From Halonatronomonas sp051745425 (GTDB taxonomy: Bacteria; Bacillota; Halanaerobiia; Halanaerobiales; Halarsenatibacteraceae), in contig JBNJEB010000002.1 in assembly GCA_051745425.1 (NCBI GenBank), forward strand, positions 1 to 48,604: a stretch of 48,604 bases of DNA, in the 5' to 3' direction. Each line of letters begins with the position of its first letter. Position 1 is the first letter of the stretch. The position numbers and the translations under genes were made by a program. This document shows positions 23,746 to 31,158 of this stretch, one piece after another. Under the pieces are notes generated by a model. The model saw nothing but the letters and a program-made list of their open reading frames with translations, ran no database searches and had not been told where the DNA came from.

Positions 23746-24840
23746 TTAGGAAACATTAAATCTAAAATTACAGACATCTCCATCATGAATTATATAATCT
23801 TTTCCTTCCAGGCGTAATACCCCTTCTTCACGAGCATCTTTATAAGAACCGGTTTCTATTAAATCTTCAAAACTGACTATTTCTGCTCTGATAAAACCTC
23901 TTTCCATATCTGAATGGATCTTGCCAGCAGCATTAGGAGCAGTAGAGTTTCTTTTAACAGTCCAGGCTCTAACTTCTTTTTCACCTGCAGTTAAAAATGT
24001 AATAAGATCTAATAATCTGTAGCCTGCTCTAATTAATCTGTCGAGCCCTGAATTTTCAATGCCAAGGTCTTTTAAGAAAATTTCTTTATCTCCTTCATCA
24101 AGTTCAGCAATATCAGCCTCAATCTTAGCGCTTACAGTTATAACTTCGGCACCTTCCTGACTGGCATAATCTTTAACCATCTCAACATATTCATTATTTT
24201 TAGCTCCAATTTTATCTTCGTCTACATTACAGACATAAATTGTTGGTTTTGCAGAGAGTAATTGGAGTTCTTTAGTTAATTTTTGACCGGTCTTACTTAA
24301 GGTTAGCTGTCTTATATTTTTGCCACTTTCAAGGGCATCTTTTAATAAATTCAATTCATCTAATTCCTTTAAATATTTTTTATCCCCACTTTTAGCTTTT
24401 TTCTCAGTCTTTTCAAGACGTTTATCAATCGTTACCATATCAGCTAGCATTAATTCTAGATTTATAGTTTCAATGTCATCTATTGGATCAATTTTATTAT
24501 TAACATGGGTAATATTATCATCGGTAAAACATCTGACAACCTGGGAGATGGCATCAACTTCTCGGATGTGAGCCAAAAACTTATTCCCGAGGCCTTCGCC
24601 TTTACTGGCTCCTTCAACTAAACCTGCAATATCTACAAATTCAATCATTGCCGGTGTTCTTTTTTCAGGATTATAAATTTTAGTTAAGATATCCAGTCTT
24701 TTATCAGGTACATTAACAACACCTATATTAGGATCGATTGTGCAGAAAGGATAATTTTCTGCATTAACCTGTACTTTTGTTAGGGCATTAAAAAGGGTAG
24801 ACTTTCCAACATTCGGTAAACCAACTATTCCTATTTTCAT
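23746..24840 (-). CDS. ychF: Ribosome-binding ATPase YchF
   Basis: This 364-residue Obg-family P-loop protein prefers ATP. G1 is GLPNVGKST (7-15), followed by NAENYPFCTIDPN; G3 is VDIAGLVEGAS. The G4 motif is CNVDE in place of NKxD, the feature that gives ATP preference. A TGS domain ends in ...DGDVCNFRFNVS. YchF is nearly universal and acts at the ribosome in stress and translation fidelity. Starts with ATG after GGAGG. No co-transcribed partner (pth, the common neighbour) is present. Confidence 0.95.
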   Translation of the reverse strand: MKIGIVGLPNVGKSTLFNALTKVQVNAENYPFCTIDPNIGVVNVPDKRLDILTKIYNPEKRTPAMIEFVDIAGLVEGASKGEGLGNKFLAHIREVDAISQVVRCFTDDNITHVNNKIDPIDDIETINLELMLADMVTIDKRLEKTEKKAKSGDKKYLKELDELNLLKDALESGKNIRQLTLSKTGQKLTKELQLLSAKPTIYVCNVDEDKIGAKNNEYVEMVKDYASQEGAEVITVSAKIEADIAELDEGDKEIFLKDLGIENSGLDRLIRAGYRLLDLITFLTAGEKEVRAWTVKRNSTAPNAAGKIHSDMERGFIRAEIVSFEDLIETGSYKDAREEGVLRLEGKDYIIHDGDVCNFRFNVS

Positions 24841-25384
24841 TTTTTCCTCCTTAAAATTATCGTTCCTTATCTATCATATACTATTTGCAGGAATATTTAA
24901 ACCCCTAAATTCAAACTTATCTAAATAAAATATCTGAATAAACCTTTTTATCAATCTTATTTTTACAATAATTCTTTAGAAATAAATCTGTTATATTGAA
25001 GATTGTTTAAATAAATTAAGTCGATATATTAATAGAAAGTCCTTTTAAACAAAAAATTTAATTATTTTTTAGAGAAAATTTTATTAATATGTATTTCAAT
25101 AAAATTTATTATTAAATAATAATTAATCAATATCTTAAACAGATAAATAAATGTATTAAAAAATTGTAAAAAATTATTGATATTCAAGGGTTTTTAGTGC
25201 TTTTTAAAACTTTAAATTTTTGAAGGAGTTTTTAAATATATCTTGTATTATATATATAAGATATAATAAATTTTATTATTAATGTAATTTTATGAAAGGG
25301 GGATAGTGTTTTTAGTTCTTGTGATTATTTCATAGAAAATCAAGAATCGAGTAGTTAAAAAAAATTTAGGAGGAGTATTTTTAT
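24841..25384 (+). other. 544-bp AT-rich intergenic leader, no gene found
   Basis: Very AT-rich, with no convincing reading frame on either strand. Structures seen: inverted repeat AAATTTTATT/AATAAAATTT (25076-25107); TATATCTT (25237-25244) facing AAGATATA (25258-25265); a TATAAT at 25262-25267 that may be the promoter -10 of the following operon; and a hairpin TTCTTG(TG)ATT/AATCAAGAA (25316-25346) in the presumed 5' leader. The long AT tract may be curved or bind regulators. Confidence 0.5.
25294..25303 (+). promoter_or_regulatory. STAB-SD-like sequence in the second SBP leader
   Basis: GAAAGGGGGA lies about 81 nt upstream of the SBP start, which has its own AGGAGGAG. It is followed only by a 9-codon frame (GTG 25306 to TAG 25335). 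The composition resembles the GAAAGGAGG STAB-SD of cry3A. An equivalent element lies before the other SBP gene (4597-4606). Confidence 0.4.
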
Positions 25385-27112
25385 ATGAAAAAACTTACTA
25401 TTTTAGTCTTATTATTTGCATTTGTCTTATCTGCGTCTGTTGTAACCATGGCCCAGGAAGTAGAACTTAAAGATCCATGGGTATCGGAAAAACCACAGGG
25501 GGAACATGGCGGTACAATTATGGAGGCAGTTTTAGGAGACCCTAAAACCTTTAACACTATTATTGCCAGTGAGACATCTTCTACTGATGTAACTGATGGC
25601 CCTATTTTTGAAGGTTTAGTAACCAGACATGGTATCACAACTGAATTTATTCCAGCACTGGCACATGACTGGGAGATCAGTGAAGATGGTACAGTTTATA
25701 CTTTTTATTTAAGAGAAGGAGTTCAGTGGCATGATGGGGAAGAATTTACTGCTGATGACGTTATCTTTACAATGGATGTTATTAGTGATGAAGATATTCC
25801 AACCAGTACCAGGAGTGTCCTCACAGTTGATGGTGAATTTCCTGAATATAGAAAGATTGATGATTATACAGTAGAACTTGAATTGCCGACAGCTTATGCT
25901 CCATTTTTAAACTCAATGATGACTTTTATTATTCCAGAGCATAAATTACGTGAGCCCTATGAAGCTGGTGAATTCACTGAAACCTGGGGAGTAGATACTG
26001 ACCCAAGCGAGATCGTAGGTACCGGTCCATTTATGTTAGTTGATTTTGTACCAGGTGAAAGAATTGTTAAAGATGCCAACCCTAATTACTGGCGCCGGGA
26101 TCCAGAGGGAGAAAGTCTTCCTTATTTAGATAGATGGGTTAAAGTTATTGTTGAAAGCACCGAAGTTCAGGACTTATTATTCCAGAATGGTGAGGTTCAC
26201 TTTAATACTATTCAGGGTAGAAACTATGGTCGTTTTGAACAGCAAAAAGAAAGAGGAGATTTCGATCTTATAGATGCAGGTCCTACATTCGCTACTAACT
26301 TTTTAGTATTTAATTTAAATCCAAATAATCCTAATTTAGAAGAAGAGCCAGAGACTAAAGAATGGTTTGATATTTTAGAATTTAGAAGAGCTGTAGCCCA
26401 TGCCTTTGACAAAGATACAATGATTAATCAGGCCCAGGCAGGCTTTGGTACACCTCAATGGAGTCCGGTAAGTACCCCTAATCAGCAGTTCTTAAATGAA
26501 GATGTTAGAAAATATGAATATGACCTTGATCGTTCAAGAGAACTTTTAGAAGAGGCAGGTTTTGAATGGGACGATGATGGTAATTTAGTTGACTGGGAAG
26601 GTAGAGAAGTTGAATTTAATATAACTACCAATGCCGGAAATAATGAAAGAGAAACTATTATGAATATTATTGCCGATGACTTAAGAGAATTAGGCATGCA
26701 GATTAATACTGCTCCTGTTGAATTTAATTCAATGGTTAGTCAGTTAATGAATGAGTTTGATTTTGATACAATCTTAATTGGCTTAACAGGTGGAGTAGAG
26801 CCTCACAGTGGCTCCAATGTCTGGAAATCAGATGGTCCTCTCCACATGTGGCATCCACTTCAGGAAGAGCCTCATAGAGATTGGGAAGCCAGAATTGATG
26901 AGCTCTTTGAGTTAGGCGCCCAGGCTGTGGAAACCGAAGAAAGAGTTGAATATTATAGTGAATTCCAGGAAATCATTGCCAATCAGGTTCCTTTAATTTA
27001 TACTACAGCTCCTAATGCAATTTATGGAGTAAGAAATAATCTTGAAAATACAGAGATATCTGCTTATGGTGCAGTCACCTGGAATATTTATGAACAGTAT
27101 CTTGCCTATTAA
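25385..27112 (+). CDS. Peptide-type ABC transporter substrate-binding protein (SBP_bac_5)
   Basis: A 575-residue periplasmic binding protein with a signal peptide cleaved near VTMAQ/EV and no lipobox cysteine. Family signs: ALAHDWEISEDGTVYTFYLREGV, WHDGEEFTADDVIFTMD, IVGTGPFMLVDF. It is longer than DppA (about 505 residues for the first SBP here), as in the OppA/oligosaccharide-binding subgroup. It leads SBP-dppB-dppC; the DppC has an insert typical of that subgroup, so the ligand could be a larger peptide or an oligosaccharide. A terminator-like hairpin follows. Acidic protein. Confidence 0.86.
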   Translation: MKKLTILVLLFAFVLSASVVTMAQEVELKDPWVSEKPQGEHGGTIMEAVLGDPKTFNTIIASETSSTDVTDGPIFEGLVTRHGITTEFIPALAHDWEISEDGTVYTFYLREGVQWHDGEEFTADDVIFTMDVISDEDIPTSTRSVLTVDGEFPEYRKIDDYTVELELPTAYAPFLNSMMTFIIPEHKLREPYEAGEFTETWGVDTDPSEIVGTGPFMLVDFVPGERIVKDANPNYWRRDPEGESLPYLDRWVKVIVESTEVQDLLFQNGEVHFNTIQGRNYGRFEQQKERGDFDLIDAGPTFATNFLVFNLNPNNPNLEEEPETKEWFDILEFRRAVAHAFDKDTMINQAQAGFGTPQWSPVSTPNQQFLNEDVRKYEYDLDRSRELLEEAGFEWDDDGNLVDWEGREVEFNITTNAGNNERETIMNIIADDLRELGMQINTAPVEFNSMVSQLMNEFDFDTILIGLTGGVEPHSGSNVWKSDGPLHMWHPLQEEPHRDWEARIDELFELGAQAVETEERVEYYSEFQEIIANQVPLIYTTAPNAIYGVRNNLENTEISAYGAVTWNIYEQYLAY

Positions 27113-27144
27113 TATTCCGGTTATTTAAAATCAAGAAAAAGATA

Positions 27145-27177
27145 AAGAAGGGGGTTATTCCCCCCTTCTTATTTTTT
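27145..27177 (+). terminator. Terminator between binding-protein and permease genes
   Basis: Perfect 10-bp stem AAGAAGGGGG (27145-27154) with CCCCCTTCTT (27161-27170), then six T at 27172-27177. Within the operon, so presumably leaky. Confidence 0.85.
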
Positions 27178-27222
27178 AGCAATTATATTATTTTTTATAT
27201 TTGAGAAGGGAGTAATCTATTA

Positions 27223-28191
27223 ATGAAAACGTATATAATAAGAAGAATCCTATATGCTATTCCATTATTATTAGCAATTTCATTATTTTCATTTCTAATA
27301 ATGCAATTATCACCTGGTAATTATCTGGACCAGTTAAGAATGAACCCAGATATATCAACCCAGGTACTTAATACTATGGAAGAAGATTTTGGTTTGGATA
27401 GATCTGTGCCTGAACAATATGCATTATGGCTAGGGCAGGTATTAAGAGGTAATTTAGGCCGTTCTTTTGCATACAGAGTGCCTGTTACTCAGGTCATTGG
27501 CAGTAGAATTAAAAATACATTAATTTTATCTTTTGCAGCTATGGTATTAGCCTGGGGAGCATCTATACCAATCGGTATTTATTCAGCTACCAATAAATAT
27601 ACAATAGGGGATAATGTTTTTACCAGTCTGGCCTTTGTAGGTTTATCGATTCCTAACTTTTTCTTTGCCCTACTCCTGTTATATGGAATAGTAACATTTA
27701 ATTTAGACTGGCCTATTCAGGGGATGACCAGTATAACTCATGGGATGATGTCACCACTTGAACAGGTGATTGATATATTAAGACATTTAGTTGTGCCAGC
27801 AGTTGTATTAGGAACAGCCTCTATGGCAGGTTTAACCAGACAGATGCGGGGCCAGATGATAGATGCAATGACCTCTGATTATGTAAGGACAGCCAGATCC
27901 AAAGGCTTAATGGAAAGAGTTGTTGTGTATAAACATGCTTTAAGAAATGCCATAAACCCAATGATAACAATTTTTGGTTTTCAGATTAGTGCTTTGCTTG
28001 GAGGAGCAGCTTTAACTGAAATAGTAACAGGCTGGCCAGGGCTGGGAACATTAATGTTAAATGCAGTCCGTTCTAAAGATTTATATCTGGCAATGGCAGG
28101 TTTGATGATGGGAAGCGTTTTATTAATTACAGGTAATTTAATTGCAGATATATTGCTGGCAGTCAGTGATCCAAGAATAAGGTATAATTAA
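27223..28191 (+). CDS. dppB: ABC transporter permease, DppB/OppB family
   Basis: A 322-residue permease with the family N-terminus MKTYIIRRILYAIPLL, an SPGNYLDQ extracellular segment, an EAA loop (DYVRTARSKGLMERVVVYKHALRN) and the C-terminal SDPRIRYN. Six membrane segments are expected. GGGAG precedes the ATG. It pairs with the following DppC (13 nt gap) as the membrane channel for the SBP at 25385. Confidence 0.88.
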   Translation: MKTYIIRRILYAIPLLLAISLFSFLIMQLSPGNYLDQLRMNPDISTQVLNTMEEDFGLDRSVPEQYALWLGQVLRGNLGRSFAYRVPVTQVIGSRIKNTLILSFAAMVLAWGASIPIGIYSATNKYTIGDNVFTSLAFVGLSIPNFFFALLLLYGIVTFNLDWPIQGMTSITHGMMSPLEQVIDILRHLVVPAVVLGTASMAGLTRQMRGQMIDAMTSDYVRTARSKGLMERVVVYKHALRNAINPMITIFGFQISALLGGAALTEIVTGWPGLGTLMLNAVRSKDLYLAMAGLMMGSVLLITGNLIADILLAVSDPRIRYN

Positions 28192-28204
28192 GGGGGGATG
28201 ACAG

Positions 28205-29335
28205 ATGGAAAATAGACCATTTCATGAAGATGAAAACAAAGAACTTGCACAGACTACAATTGGCAAAAGTAAACAATATTCATTCTGGGGTGAAATGTGG
28301 AAAAGGTTAAGAAGGCATAAAATTGCAATAGCAGGTGGAATTGTTGTAATAATTTTATATATTATGGTTATCTTTGCAGGCTTTCTATCCCCATATCATC
28401 CAAATAGAACATTCAGACAGCATTTTTATCATCCCCCAACTAGAATCCAGTTTACTGATGAAGAGGGTAATTTAACCAGGCCATATATATATGGGACTGA
28501 ATCTGTTGGCTGGGGGCAATATGAAATTGTTGAAGATGAAAAACATGAAATCAAGTTTTTTCACAGAGGTGATCCACATAAAGTTGGACCATTTGTAACT
28601 GATTTTCAGCTATTTGGTCTGGAAGGCTATGACCAGCCATTATTCTTATTAGGAAGTGATGATTATGGTCGGGACTTATTTACAAGGCTTTTATATGGCG
28701 GTAGAGTATCCATGTTTATTGGCTTTGTTGCAATTTTTATCTCTACATCAATAGGAATGGTAGTTGGAGGCATTTCAGGATATTACGGCGGCTGGATAGA
28801 TGAAATATTAATGCGACTGGCCGAAATAATAATGTCGATTCCAGGTTTTTATTTGCTTTTAGCTCTGGCTGCAGTAATGCCGATAGATGTGCCTTCCCAG
28901 ATGAGGTTCTTTTTTATAATTTCAATTCTGGCTTTTCGGGGCTGGGCAGGAATGGCCCGTGTTATTAGAGGGATGGTTCTTTCAGCTAAAAACGAAGAAT
29001 ATGTTCAGGCTGCAAGGGCTATTGGTGCTTCAGATAAAAGAATTATATTAAAACATGTATTGCCTGTCACTACTACCTATGTTATAGTTAGTGCGACAGT
29101 AGCTGTTCCAGGTTACATAATCCTTGAATCCGGTTTAAGTTTTATCGGTTTAGGTATTCAGGAACCGGCAGCTAGCTGGGGTAATATGCTGGCATCGGCT
29201 CAAAATATCACATCAATTACAGGATTTCCCTGGTTATTAATACCTGGTTTTATGATCTTTATAGCCTGTTTAAGCTATAACTTATTAGGTGATGGTTTAA
29301 GAGATGCTTTAGATCCAAAATCAACAATAAGATAA
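28205..29335 (+). CDS. dppC: ABC transporter permease, DppC family with large periplasmic insert
   Basis: A 376-residue DppC-type permease, about 80 residues longer than the one at 1012. After the first helix (about 40-60) there is a periplasmic stretch (about 70-140) containing YHPPTRIQF, RPYIYG and KFFHRGDPH, then the usual LLGSDDYGRDLF. The EAA loop (EYVQAARAIGASDKRIILKHVLP) is intact and the end is GDGLRDALDPKS. This insert occurs in a known subgroup tied to oligopeptide or oligosaccharide import. No ATPase gene follows; a terminator does. Confidence 0.86.
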   Translation: MENRPFHEDENKELAQTTIGKSKQYSFWGEMWKRLRRHKIAIAGGIVVIILYIMVIFAGFLSPYHPNRTFRQHFYHPPTRIQFTDEEGNLTRPYIYGTESVGWGQYEIVEDEKHEIKFFHRGDPHKVGPFVTDFQLFGLEGYDQPLFLLGSDDYGRDLFTRLLYGGRVSMFIGFVAIFISTSIGMVVGGISGYYGGWIDEILMRLAEIIMSIPGFYLLLALAAVMPIDVPSQMRFFFIISILAFRGWAGMARVIRGMVLSAKNEEYVQAARAIGASDKRIILKHVLPVTTTYVIVSATVAVPGYIILESGLSFIGLGIQEPAASWGNMLASAQNITSITGFPWLLIPGFMIFIACLSYNLLGDGLRDALDPKSTIR

Positions 29336-29346
29336 ATATTAAATTT

Positions 29347-29377
29347 CCTGGGCAAATTTTAATTGCCCAGGTTTTTT
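29347..29377 (+). terminator. Terminator of the second ABC operon
   Basis: CCTGGGCAA (29347-29355) with TTGCCCAGG (29363-29371), perfect 9-bp stem, followed by six T. Confidence 0.9.
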
Positions 29378-29446
29378 AATATAAAGGATTTTCTTGCTGG
29401 ATAAAGAACTATAAGTTAAGTCTAAAATATTGCAAGGGGTGTTTAT

Positions 29447-29605
29447 ATGGCTAATAATAATTTTAATAAAATTGGTATTGCCGTTGCAGTTGGTGCTGGT
29501 ATAGGTCTTATAGTGAGTATGTTTTTTGGAGGGAGTATAGCTATAGGTTTAGCTATTGGAGCATTAATCGGATTTTTAAAAGCAACATTCTGGGAAAATA
29601 TTTAA
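29447..29605 (+). CDS. 52-residue glycine-zipper membrane protein
   Basis: A short gene starting ATG at 29447 after CAAGGGGTG and ending TAA at 29603-29605. The protein has a polar start (MANNNFNK), then two hydrophobic helices rich in spaced glycines (IGIAVAVGAGIGLIVSMFF; SIAIGLAIGALIGFLKATFW). Glycine spacing suggests helix packing or oligomers. It is 25 nt upstream of the M55 peptidase gene and may share its transcript. Function unknown. Confidence 0.7.
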   Translation: MANNNFNKIGIAVAVGAGIGLIVSMFFGGSIAIGLAIGALIGFLKATFWENI

Positions 29606-29630
29606 AAGATAAATAGGAGAGGTTAATATT

Positions 29631-30443
29631 ATGGAAAATCAAGATTTATCAGTATTTATTTCTGCAGATATGGAAGGAATTAGTTCTCTGGTAGCCGGTC
29701 AAGAGGTCAGTAAGGGTGAAGATGAATATAAAGAATTCAGAGAGATTATGACTGGTGATGTTAATGCAGCAGTCGGGTCAGCTTTTGCCAATGGAGCCAC
29801 AAGAGTTGTTGTTAGAGACGCCCATGCTACGGCCAGAAATATTCTGCCAGATAAATTAGATGAAAGGGCAGAATTAATTAGAGGCTGGTCAGGCAGGCCG
29901 TATAGTATGATGGATGGAATAAATGAAAATTTTGATACAGTCTTCTTGGTTGGCTATCATTCAAGTCCTGGCCTTGAAGATGGAACCCTTGCTCATACTA
30001 TTTCTGGTAAGTTTCATAAAATATATCTTAATGAGCAACCTGCCAGTGAAGCCTTAATTAATGCTTATACAGCTGGCTATTTTGGGGTGCCAGTAAGCTT
30101 TATTTCAGGAGATGAAACCTGCTGTCAGCAGACTGAAGAATTAATTCCTGGAATAGAAACAGCAGTGGTAAAGTATGGCCTTGGAGGGGCAATAAGAGCA
30201 TTACCCCTTGGCGAAGCCAGAAGAAGAATTAAAATTGGAGTAAAATCTGGGCTGGGAAAAATGAATAAGCTGAAACCATTAGGTGCATCCATAGAAACCT
30301 TTAATGCCCATTTGATTTATAGAAGAATTAAAGATGCTATAAGAGCAGGCAATTATCCTGGGGCAGAACAGAAAGATTATGAAGTCAAGTTTGTTGCAGA
30401 GGATTATCTTGAATTTTTAACTTTCTTACATTTTGTTAGTTAA
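29631..30443 (+). CDS. M55 family D-aminopeptidase
   Basis: This 270-residue zinc peptidase of the DppA (Bacillus) type releases N-terminal D-amino acids from peptides. Metal-binding segments are SADMEGI near the N-terminus (Asp13, Glu15), DAHATA (about 65), VGYHSS (about 104) and SGDE (about 159). It forms ring-shaped decamers in B. subtilis. AGGAGAGG precedes the ATG. In several bacteria this gene accompanies dpp transporter genes; here it follows SBP-dppB-dppC after a terminator and a small membrane protein, suggesting the imported peptides may include D-residues such as wall fragments. Confidence 0.88.
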   Translation: MENQDLSVFISADMEGISSLVAGQEVSKGEDEYKEFREIMTGDVNAAVGSAFANGATRVVVRDAHATARNILPDKLDERAELIRGWSGRPYSMMDGINENFDTVFLVGYHSSPGLEDGTLAHTISGKFHKIYLNEQPASEALINAYTAGYFGVPVSFISGDETCCQQTEELIPGIETAVVKYGLGGAIRALPLGEARRRIKIGVKSGLGKMNKLKPLGASIETFNAHLIYRRIKDAIRAGNYPGAEQKDYEVKFVAEDYLEFLTFLHFVS

Positions 30444-30455
30444 TTAAAATTGTAA

Positions 30456-30482
30456 AACCCTCCTGGTAAGACCAGGAGGGTT
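30456..30482. terminator. Hairpin after the M55 gene
   Basis: Perfect 12-bp stem AACCCTCCTGGT (30456-30467) with ACCAGGAGGGTT (30471-30482) and a 3-nt loop. T runs are short on both sides. It separates the converging M55 gene and 43-residue gene. Confidence 0.75.
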
Positions 30483-30504
30483 AATAAAATTTACAATTAA
30501 AAAT

Positions 30505-30636
30505 TTAAACCAGATGGTTATTTTTAAAGAAAAAGGCCTTCTGGAATAATGAGACTTCAATATCTTTATTATTAGAATCTGGTTGGTTGTCAGATTTAGA
30601 ATCATTGAAAAATGAACTTCTATTTAATAGATTCAT
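30505..30636 (-). CDS. 43-residue small protein
   Basis: A short minus-strand frame starts ATG at 30636, 7 nt after an AGGGGTG ribosome site, and stops TAA at 30505-30507. The product is polar and asparagine/serine-rich in the middle (NDSKSDNQPDSNNKD), then has a phenylalanine-rich, basic C-terminus (FQKAFFFKNNHLV). No signal peptide. A TATAAT lies on the minus strand about 45 nt upstream. The good ribosome site and clean start argue that it is expressed; function unknown. Confidence 0.5.
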   Translation of the reverse strand: MNLLNRSSFFNDSKSDNQPDSNNKDIEVSLFQKAFFFKNNHLV

Positions 30637-30726
30637 GATTTCACCCCTAATTAAGTTTTCTACTTATTGATTATTATATAGCTTTGATTGATTAACTTAA
30701 GTAAACTAAATTACATAAAATGAAAA

Positions 30727-30748
30727 GGGGTAGGCTCTCACCTACCCC
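30727..30748 (-). terminator. Terminator of the small secreted-protein gene
   Basis: GGGGTAGG (30727-30734) with CCTACCCC (30741-30748). On the minus strand the stem is followed by TTTTCATTTTA. Confidence 0.8.
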
Positions 30749-30758
30749 AAACCTGATG

Positions 30759-31034
30759 TTATTTTTCTGTTCTCATTCTTTGAGCTTTTTTCTGTGTCTG
30801 CCTGTACTCACCATTCTCGCCAGTTTCTAATCTTCGGTTCTTCTGGAACTGTCTCTGTAAATTTTCTGGCTCACCATCACATTCGTCACAGTAAACTCCA
30901 GGACCTGTCTCTGCCCTCTGGAACTGAGCTGAATTATTAACAGGTTGATTTCTACTTGCAACGGCAAGGGTTGAGCTTCCGATTAGAAAGACTAAAGCTA
31001 AAATTAAAACTGGCACAACAACCTTTCTTTTCAT
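30759..31034 (-). CDS. Small secreted protein with a CxxC motif, 91 residues
   Basis: The protein has a clear signal peptide (MKRKVVVPVLILALVFLIGS..., cleavage near LAVA/SR). The mature part is about 65 residues, very polar, rich in Gln, Arg and Glu, with the pair CDEC in GVYCDECDGEPENLQRQF. The paired cysteines could form a disulfide or bind a metal in the periplasm. ATG at 31034 is used; a GTG 9 nt upstream is part of the GAGGTGG ribosome site. Own terminator. I do not recognise a family. Confidence 0.72.
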   Translation of the reverse strand: MKRKVVVPVLILALVFLIGSSTLAVASRNQPVNNSAQFQRAETGPGVYCDECDGEPENLQRQFQKNRRLETGENGEYRQTQKKAQRMRTEK

Positions 31035-31158
31035 TTTTTCCACCTCTTTTGTTTTATTAATTAAGCTTAATTAAAGTATAATTGTTAATTGTAAAGGAAA
31101 TATGAATTCAATCACTAATATAGAATAATGACAATAAAAAATTAGGAGGAAAGAAATA

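Noticed and set aside
25306..25335. Nine-codon leader frame (GTG to TAG) after GAAAGGGGGA, encoding mostly hydrophobic residues
   Set aside because: The spacing to GTG is only a few bases and there is no run of one amino acid to suggest attenuation. The upstream SD is better explained as a stabilising element, though this stays open.
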